DNA of 64,000 nt, taken from Bacillus horti (lineage in GTDB: Bacteria; Bacillota; Bacilli; Caldalkalibacillales; JCM-10596). The stretch covers positions 1 through 64,000 of the forward strand of contig NZ_JAUSTY010000015.1 in NCBI RefSeq assembly GCF_030813115.1, written 5' to 3'. Below are positions 34,650 to 43,050 of the stretch, piece by piece (the stretch's first letter is position 1; the number at the start of each line of letters is the position of its first letter). The translations under genes were made by a program, and so were the position numbers. The notes beneath the pieces are model-generated. The model worked only from the letters and a program-made list of their open reading frames with translations. It ran no database searches and was not told where the DNA came from.

Positions 34650-37600
34650 ATGTACCTCAAGAGATTAGAGCTTTACGGGTTTAAATCCTTTGCCGATCGG
34701 ACGGAGCTTGAATTTGTCCCAGGTGTAACGGCTGTTGTAGGACCTAACGGGAGTGGGAAAAGTAATGTATCTGATTCGATCCGCTGGGTATTAGGTGAGC
34801 AGTCAGCCAAGTCTCTTCGTGGAGCAAAGATGGAGGATATAATTTTTGCTGGAAGTGATACAAGAAAGCCAGTGAACTATGGTGAGGTTACCTTGGTTCT
34901 AGATAACTCGGATCAAGCCCTGCCGGTGGATTACGATGAGGTGGCTATTACTAGAAGAGTTTATCGTTCGGGAGATAGTGAATATCTGTTGAATAAGCAG
35001 ACTTGTCGCTTGAAGGATATCACTGAGCTTTTTATGGACACCGGATTAGGGAAGGAAGCTTACTCAATCATTGGGCAGGGACGTATTGAGGAAATCCTGA
35101 GCACGAAATCTGAGGATCGCCGTGGAATCTTTGAAGAAGCGGCTGGTGTCGTTAAATATAAAAGTAGGAAAAAAGAGGCTGAAAGAAAGCTTGACGAAAC
35201 AGCAGCTAACCTCGTTAGGATTCAGGATATTATCTACGAAATTGAGGAACAAATAGAGCCGCTTAAAGAGCAATCAGATAAGGCAAAGGCGTACAAAACG
35301 CTTAAGAAGGAATTAACAGCAAAGGAAATTAGTACGTACGTCTATTCCATTGAAACGCTACATGAAAAATGGGAGCAAGCAACCTCTGCGCTTGAAGTGC
35401 TCAAGCAACAGCAAAATGAGCTTTCTGTCGCGGTGAATCAAGAGGATGCAAAGCTTGAGCAATTGAAATGGCATGTCAGTCAGATTGAGCAGAAGCTTGA
35501 ACAGTTCCAGCAGCAGCTATTGAATGTGACGGAAGAAGTGGAGAAGCTAGAGGGTCAGCGTGAGGTTCTCAGGGAGAGAAAAAAGAACTTCTCCACGAAC
35601 AAACAGGATATTCTAGAGAGAATTGAGGCGTTAAAGCAGAGACAAGCGTTAAATCTGGTGGAGCTTGAAGGTGAGGAAAAGGAAAGGCTAGGTGTGAAAA
35701 AATCTGTTGATGAGACGAAGCAGCAGCTAGCCGATTTAGAGGACACATTAAGCCAGTTTTCTCAGAATGTAGATGAGCGACTTGAAAAGCTTAAAGGAGA
35801 CTACATTGAGATTTTAAATGAGCAGGCTTCGATAAAAAATGATGTGCGTCATGTGAGTCAAACGATCCTCCAAAATGAAGGGAGAATGGAAAGGCTGCAT
35901 AATGAGCATAAGCATTCTATACAAGAACGTGAAAAGCTACAGCAGGACGTGCAGGAGAAAGAGAAGCATGTTCAAGGTGTTACAGCAGAGATTCATCAGG
36001 CTCGTGAGTTGTACCAGCAGCAGGCCTCTAGGCGTAAGGAGATCCTGTCAACTGTGGATCAGGACGAAGCAAAGCTACGGAACTATATGAATCAATATGA
36101 AAAGCTTACGGGGCGAAGACAGTTCCTTGTGGATATGAAGGAGGAATTTAACGGCTTCTTCCAAGGAGTCAAGGAGGTTCTAAAAGCCAGGGAATCACAG
36201 CTGAAAGGAATCGACGGAGCAGTTGCTGAGCTGATTCAGGTTCCTAAGGATATGGAGGTTGCCATTGAGACGGCTTTAGGTGCAGCCTTACAGCATGTCG
36301 TGGTGAAGGATGAAGGAGCCGCTAGAGAAGCGATTCAGTTTTTGAAGAATCGTCGTTTGGGTCGGGCTACCTTTCTACCACGCAGCGTTATTAAAGCACG
36401 CTCTTTAGGAGCGTCTGAGCTTAACACGTTAAAGCAGTCTGAGGATTTCGTTGGTGTGGCTCAGGATCTCATACAATTTGACGCGAATTACCAGCAGGTC
36501 GTTGGTAATCTTCTTGGACATGTTGTGATTATGAAGAGCTTGAAGGCCGCGAATGAAGCGGCGAAAAAGCTACAATATCGCTTTCGCTTTGTCACTCTAG
36601 ATGGAGATGTTGTTAACCCTGGAGGTTCCATGACGGGGGGAAGCCAAAAGCAAAATCAATCGAACCTGCTTGGTCGAGATCGAGAAATTGAGAAGCTAGA
36701 GGTGGAGATAGAGAAGGCTGAGGAAGCGATTCAGGAGAAGAAGGAAGAGCTTCAGCATGAGCGGCTTAAGGTTCAGGGGATTGATCAGGAGCTTGAACAG
36801 CTTAGGACAAAAGGTGAGGAGCTAAAGGAAGTAGAGCAGCAGAAAAAGGAAGAGCTACACGCTCTACAATTCTCACTTAAGCATCTGGATGAAAAGCTAC
36901 GTCTATATGATGACGATATGCTTACGTTTACCTCTGAGAAGGAAGCTGCTGAACAACGTAAAATAGAGGCTGAAGCAAGGCTGGTACAGTTAACAGAAGA
37001 AACGAAGCGTACCGAGGAAGAGATGCAGGAGCTAGAAACGAATAAAAAGCAGTCTGCCCAAATCAAAGAGGAAAAAGGGCAGCAAATCACGCAGCTTAAG
37101 GTTGAATTGGCTCGTAGGCTTGAGGAGTACAACGGACTGAAGAGGAATGTTGAGAGACTACAAGCGACACAGGAGCAGCTCAATCAAGAATGGACAGAAG
37201 CACAGGAAAATCTTCAGCGGCTTGAAGGGAATCTTCATCAGCAGGATGATGAAGGTGACGCTCTTGATCGGGCGATTCAAGAAAGCAAGGAGCAGAAGGA
37301 TCATGTGACTGTACAGATACATTCGTTACGCCAAGAAAGAAAAGGATTGCAGCATGAAGGGGATGAGCTTGAGATTAAGCTTAAAGAGCTACGCAAAGAG
37401 CTACGAGTGGCGGAGGAAGAATCGCATAAGGAAGAGGTTAAGGCGAATCGTTTAGACGTTGAGCTGGAAAATTACCTTACTTTGTTGCGCGAGGAGTACG
37501 AGCTTAGCTTTGAGGCGGCGAAGGAAAGCTATCCATTAGAGGATGAATATGAAGTGGTCAAGCGTGAGGTTGAACGACTGAAAAGAGATATTCAGCTGCT

Positions 37601-38216
37601 TGGCACGGTGAATCTTGGAGCGATTGAGGAATATGAGCGAGTTGTCGAGCGCTACGATTTCCTAAAGCGTCAGGAGGATGACCTGATTCAAGCAAAGAAT
37701 ACGCTATATGACGTGATTTCAGAAATGGATGAGGAGATGTCTAAGCGTTTTAAAGAAACGTTTGACCTTGTTCGTGAGCAGTTTGTTGATGTATTCCAAC
37801 AGCTCTTCGGAGGTGGACGAGCAGATCTAATTCTCTCTGTTCCCGAAAATCTTTTGAACACAGGAATAGATATTGTTGCTCAGCCTCCGGGTAAAAAGCT
37901 CCAGCATTTAGCATTATTATCTGGTGGAGAAAAAGCGTTGACCGCAATTGCTTTACTTTTTGCGATACTAAGGATTAAGCCTGTTCCCTTCTGTGTGCTT
38001 GATGAGGTTGAGGCTGCTTTAGACGAAGCAAACGTCTCTAGGTTTGCTCACTATTTGCGTGAGTTTAGAGAAAACACACAATTCATTGTCATTACTCACC
38101 GTAAAGGAACAATGGAAGGAGCCGATGTCCTGTATGGGATAACCATGCAAGAGTCTGGTGTTTCTAACCTAGTATCCGTTAAACTAGAGGAGTCGGAGCG
38201 TATTGCTACGGCTTAA
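34650..38216 (+). CDS. smc: Chromosome partition protein SMC
   Basis: This 1188-residue ATPase folds into a long coiled coil that, with ScpA and ScpB, organises and segregates the chromosome. Walker A is GPNGSGKSN (31-39). Two coiled-coil arms surround a hinge near residues 500-680 ending in GGSMTGGS. The C-terminal head carries the signature LLSGGEKALTA and Walker B CVLDEVEAALDE. ATG 34650 follows GGGGAG at suitable spacing. The length matches Bacillus SMC. ftsY follows about 100 bases later. Confidence 0.97.
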   Translation: MYLKRLELYGFKSFADRTELEFVPGVTAVVGPNGSGKSNVSDSIRWVLGEQSAKSLRGAKMEDIIFAGSDTRKPVNYGEVTLVLDNSDQALPVDYDEVAITRRVYRSGDSEYLLNKQTCRLKDITELFMDTGLGKEAYSIIGQGRIEEILSTKSEDRRGIFEEAAGVVKYKSRKKEAERKLDETAANLVRIQDIIYEIEEQIEPLKEQSDKAKAYKTLKKELTAKEISTYVYSIETLHEKWEQATSALEVLKQQQNELSVAVNQEDAKLEQLKWHVSQIEQKLEQFQQQLLNVTEEVEKLEGQREVLRERKKNFSTNKQDILERIEALKQRQALNLVELEGEEKERLGVKKSVDETKQQLADLEDTLSQFSQNVDERLEKLKGDYIEILNEQASIKNDVRHVSQTILQNEGRMERLHNEHKHSIQEREKLQQDVQEKEKHVQGVTAEIHQARELYQQQASRRKEILSTVDQDEAKLRNYMNQYEKLTGRRQFLVDMKEEFNGFFQGVKEVLKARESQLKGIDGAVAELIQVPKDMEVAIETALGAALQHVVVKDEGAAREAIQFLKNRRLGRATFLPRSVIKARSLGASELNTLKQSEDFVGVAQDLIQFDANYQQVVGNLLGHVVIMKSLKAANEAAKKLQYRFRFVTLDGDVVNPGGSMTGGSQKQNQSNLLGRDREIEKLEVEIEKAEEAIQEKKEELQHERLKVQGIDQELEQLRTKGEELKEVEQQKKEELHALQFSLKHLDEKLRLYDDDMLTFTSEKEAAEQRKIEAEARLVQLTEETKRTEEEMQELETNKKQSAQIKEEKGQQITQLKVELARRLEEYNGLKRNVERLQATQEQLNQEWTEAQENLQRLEGNLHQQDDEGDALDRAIQESKEQKDHVTVQIHSLRQERKGLQHEGDELEIKLKELRKELRVAEEESHKEEVKANRLDVELENYLTLLREEYELSFEAAKESYPLEDEYEVVKREVERLKRDIQLLGTVNLGAIEEYERVVERYDFLKRQEDDLIQAKNTLYDVISEMDEEMSKRFKETFDLVREQFVDVFQQLFGGGRADLILSVPENLLNTGIDIVAQPPGKKLQHLALLSGGEKALTAIALLFAILRIKPVPFCVLDEVEAALDEANVSRFAHYLREFRENTQFIVITHRKGTMEGADVLYGITMQESGVSNLVSVKLEESERIATA

Positions 38217-38315
38217 GGTATTTATTTTTGTATATCTAAGACTTATGTGCAAGATTGGTTATGTGTAACATTTTAAGTTAAGTATATGTAGGTTGTAATC
38301 GTAGGAGGAAATCAG

Positions 38316-39317
38316 ATGAGTTTTTTTAAAAAGCTAAAAGAGAAAATTACCGCTCAAACCGAATCGGTAACAAATAAATTTAAAGAGGGCTTGGAGAAAA
38401 CAAGGAACTCTTTTGCTGAAAAAGTAAATGACCTTGTCAGCCGCTACCGTAAAGTAGACGAAGAGTTTTTCGAGGAGTTAGAGGAAATTCTGATTCAGGC
38501 TGATGTTGGTGTTAATACGGTACTAGAATTAGTTGAGGATATTAAGAAGGAAGCTAAGAGGAGAAAGCTTGAGGATAGCTCCCAAATTCGCCCTCTTATC
38601 TCCGAAAAGCTGACAGAGCTACTGAAAAAAGCGGAGGAAGATAACGCTCTAAACATGGCAGCAAGTGGTTTAACGATTGTTCTTATTGTAGGTGTGAACG
38701 GTGTAGGGAAAACAACAACGATTGGAAAGCTTTCTCACCGTTTGAAGTCTGAAGGGAAGAAAGTCGTTCTAGCAGCTGGAGATACGTTTCGTGCAGGAGC
38801 CATTGAGCAGTTAGAGGTGTGGGGTCAACGAGCTGGTGTTGATGTGGTTAAACATAAGGAAGGAAGTGACCCTGCAGCTGTTGTCTATGATGCGATTCAA
38901 GCAGCAAAATCAAGGGAAGCTGACGTGCTGATCTGTGATACTGCAGGAAGGTTGCAGAACAAAACAAATCTTATGGATGAGCTTAACAAGGTATATCGTG
39001 TTGTTCAAAGAGAGGTTCCAGAAGCACCACATGAAACACTTCTTGTGTTGGATTCAACAACGGGACAGAATGCTCTTTCTCAAGCTAGAACATTTGGTAA
39101 GTCAGCTGGAGTTACAGGTCTTGTATTGACCAAGCTTGACGGTACAGCCAAGGGTGGTATCGTTATTGCTATCCGTAATGAGCTAGACATTCCAGTTAAG
39201 TTTGTAGGTCTGGGGGAGCAAATGGATGATTTGCAGGTGTTTGATGCTGAGCAGTTTATCCATGGACTCTTCTCTGACTTGGTTGATGAGGAAGTAGAGA
39301 AAGAAGATAACGCATAG
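38316..39317 (+). CDS. ftsY: Signal recognition particle receptor FtsY
   Basis: This 333-residue GTPase is the membrane receptor for the signal recognition particle. It has a short charged N-terminal region, an N domain (about 25-110) and an NG GTPase domain with GVNGVGKTTT (about 126-135), the insertion-box motif GDTFRAGAIEQL, DTAGR and TKLDGTAKGG. It lacks the long acidic A domain of Escherichia coli, as usual in Bacilli. AGGAGGAAATCAG precedes the ATG. Confidence 0.96.
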   Translation: MSFFKKLKEKITAQTESVTNKFKEGLEKTRNSFAEKVNDLVSRYRKVDEEFFEELEEILIQADVGVNTVLELVEDIKKEAKRRKLEDSSQIRPLISEKLTELLKKAEEDNALNMAASGLTIVLIVGVNGVGKTTTIGKLSHRLKSEGKKVVLAAGDTFRAGAIEQLEVWGQRAGVDVVKHKEGSDPAAVVYDAIQAAKSREADVLICDTAGRLQNKTNLMDELNKVYRVVQREVPEAPHETLLVLDSTTGQNALSQARTFGKSAGVTGLVLTKLDGTAKGGIVIAIRNELDIPVKFVGLGEQMDDLQVFDAEQFIHGLFSDLVDEEVEKEDNA

Positions 39318-39345
39318 AGAGTATAAAGAACTAATGATAAATAGA

Positions 39346-39390
39346 CCATAGATGCAAGAAAAGTATCTCTTGCCTCTGTGGTTTTTGTTT
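39346..39390 (+). terminator. Terminator of ftsY
   Basis: ACCATAGATGCAAGA (39346-39360) pairs with TCTTGCCTCTGTGGT (39368-39382) with one mismatch and one G-U pair, then TTTTGTTT follows. The rest of the gap to 39644 is AT-rich and shows no gene. Confidence 0.82.
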
Positions 39391-39644
39391 AAAATCCTAT
39401 AGTGAGGTTAATATAAATGAGATATAAATTAGAGATAGATGGTAGAAAAAAAGGTTAAGTTTACGTAAATACTAACAAGAAATACTTGCCAAAATAGGAT
39501 CTAATGTCTAGAATGATATGTGTAAAATATACTGAAAAATGCATAAAATATAAATGATTAAGTTTGGGCTAGATTAATCTTGTGTTTTATCCAAAATAAT
39601 ATGTACATTATCACTCATTAAGATGTGGGAAGACAGGAGAATTT

Positions 39645-40175
39645 ATGACAAGAAATACTCGTACTTCTGAAAAAGTCTTACTAGTAGGGCTTGGATTCAT
39701 TTTATTGTTTATGTTATTTCATGATTGGGTCCCATTAGGACCATTTAATGATGTTCAAGCTGTTTCTGGAGATCGAACGATTGGTGACCTCATTCTTGTT
39801 ACAGCGATAGGGACTGTACAGATTCTCTTATTTATAGGGCTCGTATTATATTTTCGTGGTAGAGAGTATCCAATTTGGATAAAACTATGGTTAATTATTC
39901 ATCAATCCTCCATTTTTGCTGGAGCACTTTTCGCTTGGTGGATTCCATATCTCTTCGGTTTTGGTGCAGCAGAAAGAGTGCAGAGATACGAGGCTATGTT
40001 TGGGGATACTCACGCCTTCCTTCCTATCATGAACGGTATTGTTCCAAACACCATTCATACGTTGTTTCATCTTACACTTCTTATGTGTATTATCTTAACC
40101 ATCTACATCAGTTTCACGGATAAGAAAGCAAAACAATCTAAGATAAGAGCTTCTCATGTTGTCAAGCCAACATAG
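39645..40175 (+). CDS. Unrecognised four-segment membrane protein
   Basis: This 176-residue protein has four hydrophobic segments (about 12-27, 48-68, 82-102 and 132-156). Between segments are an RTIGDLILV motif and an HAFLPIMNGIVPNTIH segment with two His residues, which could be metal ligands but are not a known signature. AGACAGGAG lies before the ATG. It sits in a block that separates ftsY from ylxM, genes that are closer in related genomes, so it is probably accessory. Family not recognised. Confidence 0.6.
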   Translation: MTRNTRTSEKVLLVGLGFILLFMLFHDWVPLGPFNDVQAVSGDRTIGDLILVTAIGTVQILLFIGLVLYFRGREYPIWIKLWLIIHQSSIFAGALFAWWIPYLFGFGAAERVQRYEAMFGDTHAFLPIMNGIVPNTIHTLFHLTLLMCIILTIYISFTDKKAKQSKIRASHVVKPT

Positions 40176-40190
40176 TTGTAAAGGGACAAA

Positions 40191-40260
40191 AGGTATGTAA
40201 CACAACTTAAAGGTATGTAATACAACTTAAAGGTATGTAATACCAAGGGAAGATATGTTA
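40191..40260 (+). repeat. 20-bp tandem repeat, three and a half copies
   Basis: The unit AGGTATGTAACACAACTTAA repeats with an exact 20-base period at 40191, 40211 and 40231, and a degenerate half copy begins at 40251. It starts 15 bases after the membrane protein stop codon. Function unknown. Confidence 0.85.
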
Positions 40261-40340
40261 TATAGAGTTGTATTACAATAAAGGACCTATCCCAAAAGTG
40301 TAAAGTGACTTATCGAGAAGATGTGGTGTGCAAGGTGAGT

Positions 40341-40526
40341 TCTAACGGTCATTTTTGCACTTTAGCCGTGCTTTTCGGAGTTCTGCAAATTCTAACGGAC
40401 AAAATTGCACCTTAGAAGGGTGATTTGAAGAAAAATCTCAAGATATTAATTCTAAGAGTTAAAAATGTCCGTTAGAAACAGAATCAGCTAAAAATCACTC
40501 TCTAAGAGTCTCATATGTCCGTTAAA
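40341..40526. repeat. Symmetric array of four 26-bp units (two direct, two inverted)
   Basis: Units of the form TCTAACGGACA, about nine variable bases, then CTTAGA lie at 40341-40366 and 40391-40416 on the plus strand and at 40451-40476 and 40501-40526 on the minus strand. Both pairs are spaced exactly 50 bases apart and the whole set is symmetric around position 40433.5. The arms between units also show partial complementarity. It lies between convergent genes and may form a large cruciform or bidirectional hairpin. Confidence 0.85.
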
Positions 40527-40600
40527 GATTGGTGGCAGACAGAAAAGTCCAAAGTTAGATAAACTACTTTTGATTTTGGACAGCCCCTTTGAATATTTTA

Positions 40601-41572
40601 TTAAATAACTCGCACAAACGTCCCTTTACTTGCTTTTTGATAAGCCTGATCTCCCATTTCCTTTACATTCTCCGATAAAGTAGAGGCTGGCACTAATTGA
40701 TCTCCTTGTAAAACGGAAGGGTCTATCAGTCGAAGCTTATTTTTACGATGAATCTCATAATCTACCTCATCTTCTACGACCTTCACCTGATTATTAAGCC
40801 TTTCAAGCATTGCCTGTAAATTTGTATCTTGAATAGATCGTAGCCTATTCATAACAACTTCATCCGTTTCAAGTAAATCCTCTAAGTAAAGCCATTTCTT
40901 TTCTAACGCAAGCTTCAACGTATCAGCCAACTGAGCATAGCCGTAGATATTTAGCGGATCCATAAAAAAATCAATGACTTCCTTATAATAAGCTTCTACA
41001 AACCATTCAGCTGCTTGGAGGTTATCTAAATAGATTTTTCCTTCTATTATAGTCAAATGATCTAGGAAGGTTTGAACCTCTGCCATTGTAATATGACCAT
41101 ATGTATATAAATCACGTAATGTGTAATCTATTCGATCGGCGCAAAGCTCTGGTGCTGATTGCTCCAATAAAGTCCATTTTGAATCATCAAGTAAAAGTTC
41201 CTTGTAATCGTAGCCGTGGCGGTTGAGCATTTGAGGAATTTCTGAAGCTGTAAGAACAGAGTGGAAAATCTCTTCATGATAGTCCTCTGCTTCATTTTTT
41301 AAGACAAAATCAATAACATGAGAGAAGGCAGTATGGGAAATATCGTGCAGTAAACCGGCGATCTGTTCTTCTAATGAACCTCCTAGTTTACGGATTAGAA
41401 GCATGACACCGATTGAATGTTCATATCTGGTGACAGACCATGTTGGATTTACTAGGTAGCTTGCTCCACCTTGATGAATTCCTTTTAATCTTTGAACAGG
41501 CTTAGATTGAATTAATTCTTCTAGAACTGGCTCAACAGTAAAATGCCCATAAAGTACGTCTGAAGTATTCAT
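40601..41572 (-). CDS. HD domain phosphohydrolase (YdhJ-like)
   Basis: This 323-residue protein is a metal-dependent phosphohydrolase of the HD superfamily. The metal-binding residues are His52 (YEHSIGV), the His76-Asp77 pair in LLHDISHTAFSHV and a later Asp in ELCADRIDYTLRD. This arrangement is that of the group containing dGTPase-like and YdhJ-like proteins. Substrate is unknown; nucleotide substrates are plausible. The ATG at 41572 has AAGGTG upstream. It is convergent with the preceding membrane protein gene. Confidence 0.85.
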   Translation of the reverse strand: MNTSDVLYGHFTVEPVLEELIQSKPVQRLKGIHQGGASYLVNPTWSVTRYEHSIGVMLLIRKLGGSLEEQIAGLLHDISHTAFSHVIDFVLKNEAEDYHEEIFHSVLTASEIPQMLNRHGYDYKELLLDDSKWTLLEQSAPELCADRIDYTLRDLYTYGHITMAEVQTFLDHLTIIEGKIYLDNLQAAEWFVEAYYKEVIDFFMDPLNIYGYAQLADTLKLALEKKWLYLEDLLETDEVVMNRLRSIQDTNLQAMLERLNNQVKVVEDEVDYEIHRKNKLRLIDPSVLQGDQLVPASTLSENVKEMGDQAYQKASKGTFVRVI

Positions 41573-42099
41573 TATGTCACCTTCTTGTTTTCATAGTAGT
41601 TAATGTGATTATATTAAAATGGGATTTCATTATTCAGAAAAGATGAACGTTAAAGACATAAACACTTTAAATAAAGAAGTATTTCGGCTCGTGCGATATA
41701 AAATATAATTTGTTTAAACTTAATAATAACTATCAACAAAAGAATTATATTTTTTGCACTATTTGCGCGCGCGCTTATGTATTATATTACATATATAAGT
41801 CTTTTGGTTATTAAAAGATATTTTTACATATCAAAGAAGAAGAGTAAGGACAGTGGCTGTCCCTATGAACAAGTGTACAACAAATACTGCTCAGGCTCTA
41901 GTCAATGTCAATGTTATTTATAAATAATGATTTGTTTTCGGAGTAACAAAAGGTAATCAAAATTACACTGTACATTGTCCTCATTTATGGGCAGATAGGA
42001 GAATTTTATGTTGCTATATAAATTCAAGCGGAGTTAACCTCATAGCAAGCGGCAGTGAATTTGATGATTAGGTAATACAGAGGAAGAGGAGGAGTAATA
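41573..42099. other. Intergenic region with possible Cys-rich micro-ORF
   Basis: This 527-base AT-rich region holds a GCGCGCGCGC run near 41766-41775, a short perfect palindrome (GGACAGTGGCTGTCC near 41857) and a possible small Cys-rich frame listed separately. The HD protein promoter should lie at its left end on the minus strand. Nothing else was identified. Confidence 0.4.
41804..41923 (+). CDS. Possible Cys-rich micro-protein
   Basis: A 39-residue frame ends with a striking Cys-rich tail, CPYEQVYNKYC then SGSSQCQCYL and TAA at 41921-41923. Four Cys in 21 residues in AT-rich DNA is unexpected by chance. However, the only start in reach is TTG 41804 and no ribosome site is visible, so this may be a relic of a longer gene or a chance frame. 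Confidence 0.25.
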   Translation: MVIKRYFYISKKKSKDSGCPYEQVYNKYCSGSSQCQCYL

Positions 42100-42318
42100 A
42101 TGAAAAGTATGTTTTTAAAGTACAAATACATCATATTATTTGTTGCTTTCTCTAATTTTATTGTGCTTATGAACTTAATTAATCCCAGTTTTTTCGATAT
42201 AGGATTTATTGTTGTGATTACAACTTTAATAAGTTGGTTTATTGGTTTTTTGGTTTTTACTCTATATACTTACATAAATATGAATCAAAATAAAAATCAT
42301 AAGAAAGGTATTAAATGA
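42100..42318 (+). CDS. Small two-segment membrane protein
   Basis: This 72-residue hydrophobic protein has two membrane segments (about 8-27 and 34-56) and a basic, Asn/Lys-rich cytoplasmic tail. A strong ribosome site AGAGGAGGAG precedes the ATG, supporting it as a real gene. No family recognised. A terminator follows after a small tandem repeat. Confidence 0.55.
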   Translation: MKSMFLKYKYIILFVAFSNFIVLMNLINPSFFDIGFIVVITTLISWFIGFLVFTLYTYINMNQNKNHKKGIK

Positions 42319-42326
42319 TATTGTCT

Positions 42327-42371
42327 TTGATTACTTGGATGTTGATTACTTGGATATTGATTACTTGAATA
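42327..42371 (+). repeat. 15-bp tandem repeat, three copies
   Basis: TTGATTACTTGGATG repeats with an exact 15-base period at 42327, 42342 and 42357, with one or two changes per copy, between the small membrane protein gene and its terminator. Confidence 0.85.
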
Positions 42372-42378
42372 TACTTTA

Positions 42379-42403
42379 AAAGCCTTCTTCTGAGGCTTTT
42401 TTT
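42379..42403 (+). terminator. Terminator of the small membrane protein gene
   Basis: AAAGCCT (42379-42385) pairs with AGGCTTT (42393-42399) around a 7-base loop and continues into a run of seven T. The following 200 bases to the ylxM promoter show no gene. Confidence 0.85.
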
Positions 42404-42603
42404 CTGATAAGGAAGAGAATTAGCACAGTCATTCTGCCATTTTTTCCATAGAATAAAATTTCTTATGCTTATATTTCTCTTATGACTTGTTATTATATCT
42501 GAATTCTATTTATCTACTATCTAGGCAAATTCATTTTTAATCGCAATAGAGATATAATTATAAACTCCCTTTTGATACTGACAAGAAAAAAACTTGACAG
42601 CAC

Positions 42604-42632
42604 TTGACACGACTTTTAGAATAGAGTATGAT
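42604..42632 (+). promoter_or_regulatory. Sigma-A promoter of ylxM-ffh
   Basis: TTGACA (42604-42609) and TATGAT (42627-42632) are 17 bases apart, about 70 bases before ylxM. A second TTGACA lies 9 bases further upstream. Confidence 0.8.
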
Positions 42633-42702
42633 CTTCTAGTGTAAAGGTAATTGCCTGACACATGTTTTCAATAGCCATCACTGGTTTGAAAGGGTTTTGC
42701 CA

Positions 42703-43038
42703 ATGCTAGAAAAAACAACCCGAGTCAACCTTTTATATGATTTTTATCATGGTCTATTAACGGAGAAGCAGCGTTTATATACAGAGCTTTACTATGTAGA
42801 TGATCTGTCATTAAGCGAGATTGCGGAGCAATATCAGGTTAGTAGACAGGCTGTTTTTGATAATGTAAAGCGAGTGGAGCAGCTGCTGGAGCATTTTGAG
42901 CAGGAATTGCAGCTGATGCAGAAGCATACCATTCGTGAGGATATGCTTGATGAGCTGTCAACGCTACTGGAGCAAGATAGAGAGCTAGACGTTCACAGGC
43001 TTAAAAACATCATTACTGCACTTAAAAATGTAGACTAG
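42703..43038 (+). CDS. ylxM: YlxM family helix-turn-helix protein (UPF0122)
   Basis: This 111-residue protein has a sigma-70 region 4-like helix-turn-helix (LSEIAEQYQVSRQAVFDNVKR). In Firmicutes it is encoded directly before ffh and acts with the signal recognition particle. The ATG at 42703 gives the conserved start LEKTTRVNLLYDFY; upstream TTG 42697 is less likely. ffh follows after 12 bases. Confidence 0.92.
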   Translation: MLEKTTRVNLLYDFYHGLLTEKQRLYTELYYVDDLSLSEIAEQYQVSRQAVFDNVKRVEQLLEHFEQELQLMQKHTIREDMLDELSTLLEQDRELDVHRLKNIITALKNVD

Positions 43039-43050
43039 GAGGCGGCAAGT

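Noticed and set aside
36785-37183. Ser/Cys-rich minus-strand frame in smc
   Set aside because: It is antisense to the coiled coil of smc, where Glu/Lys/Gln codons produce such frames.
41766-41775. GCGCGCGCGC run
   Set aside because: A short alternating tract that could favour unusual DNA form, but alone it supports no feature.
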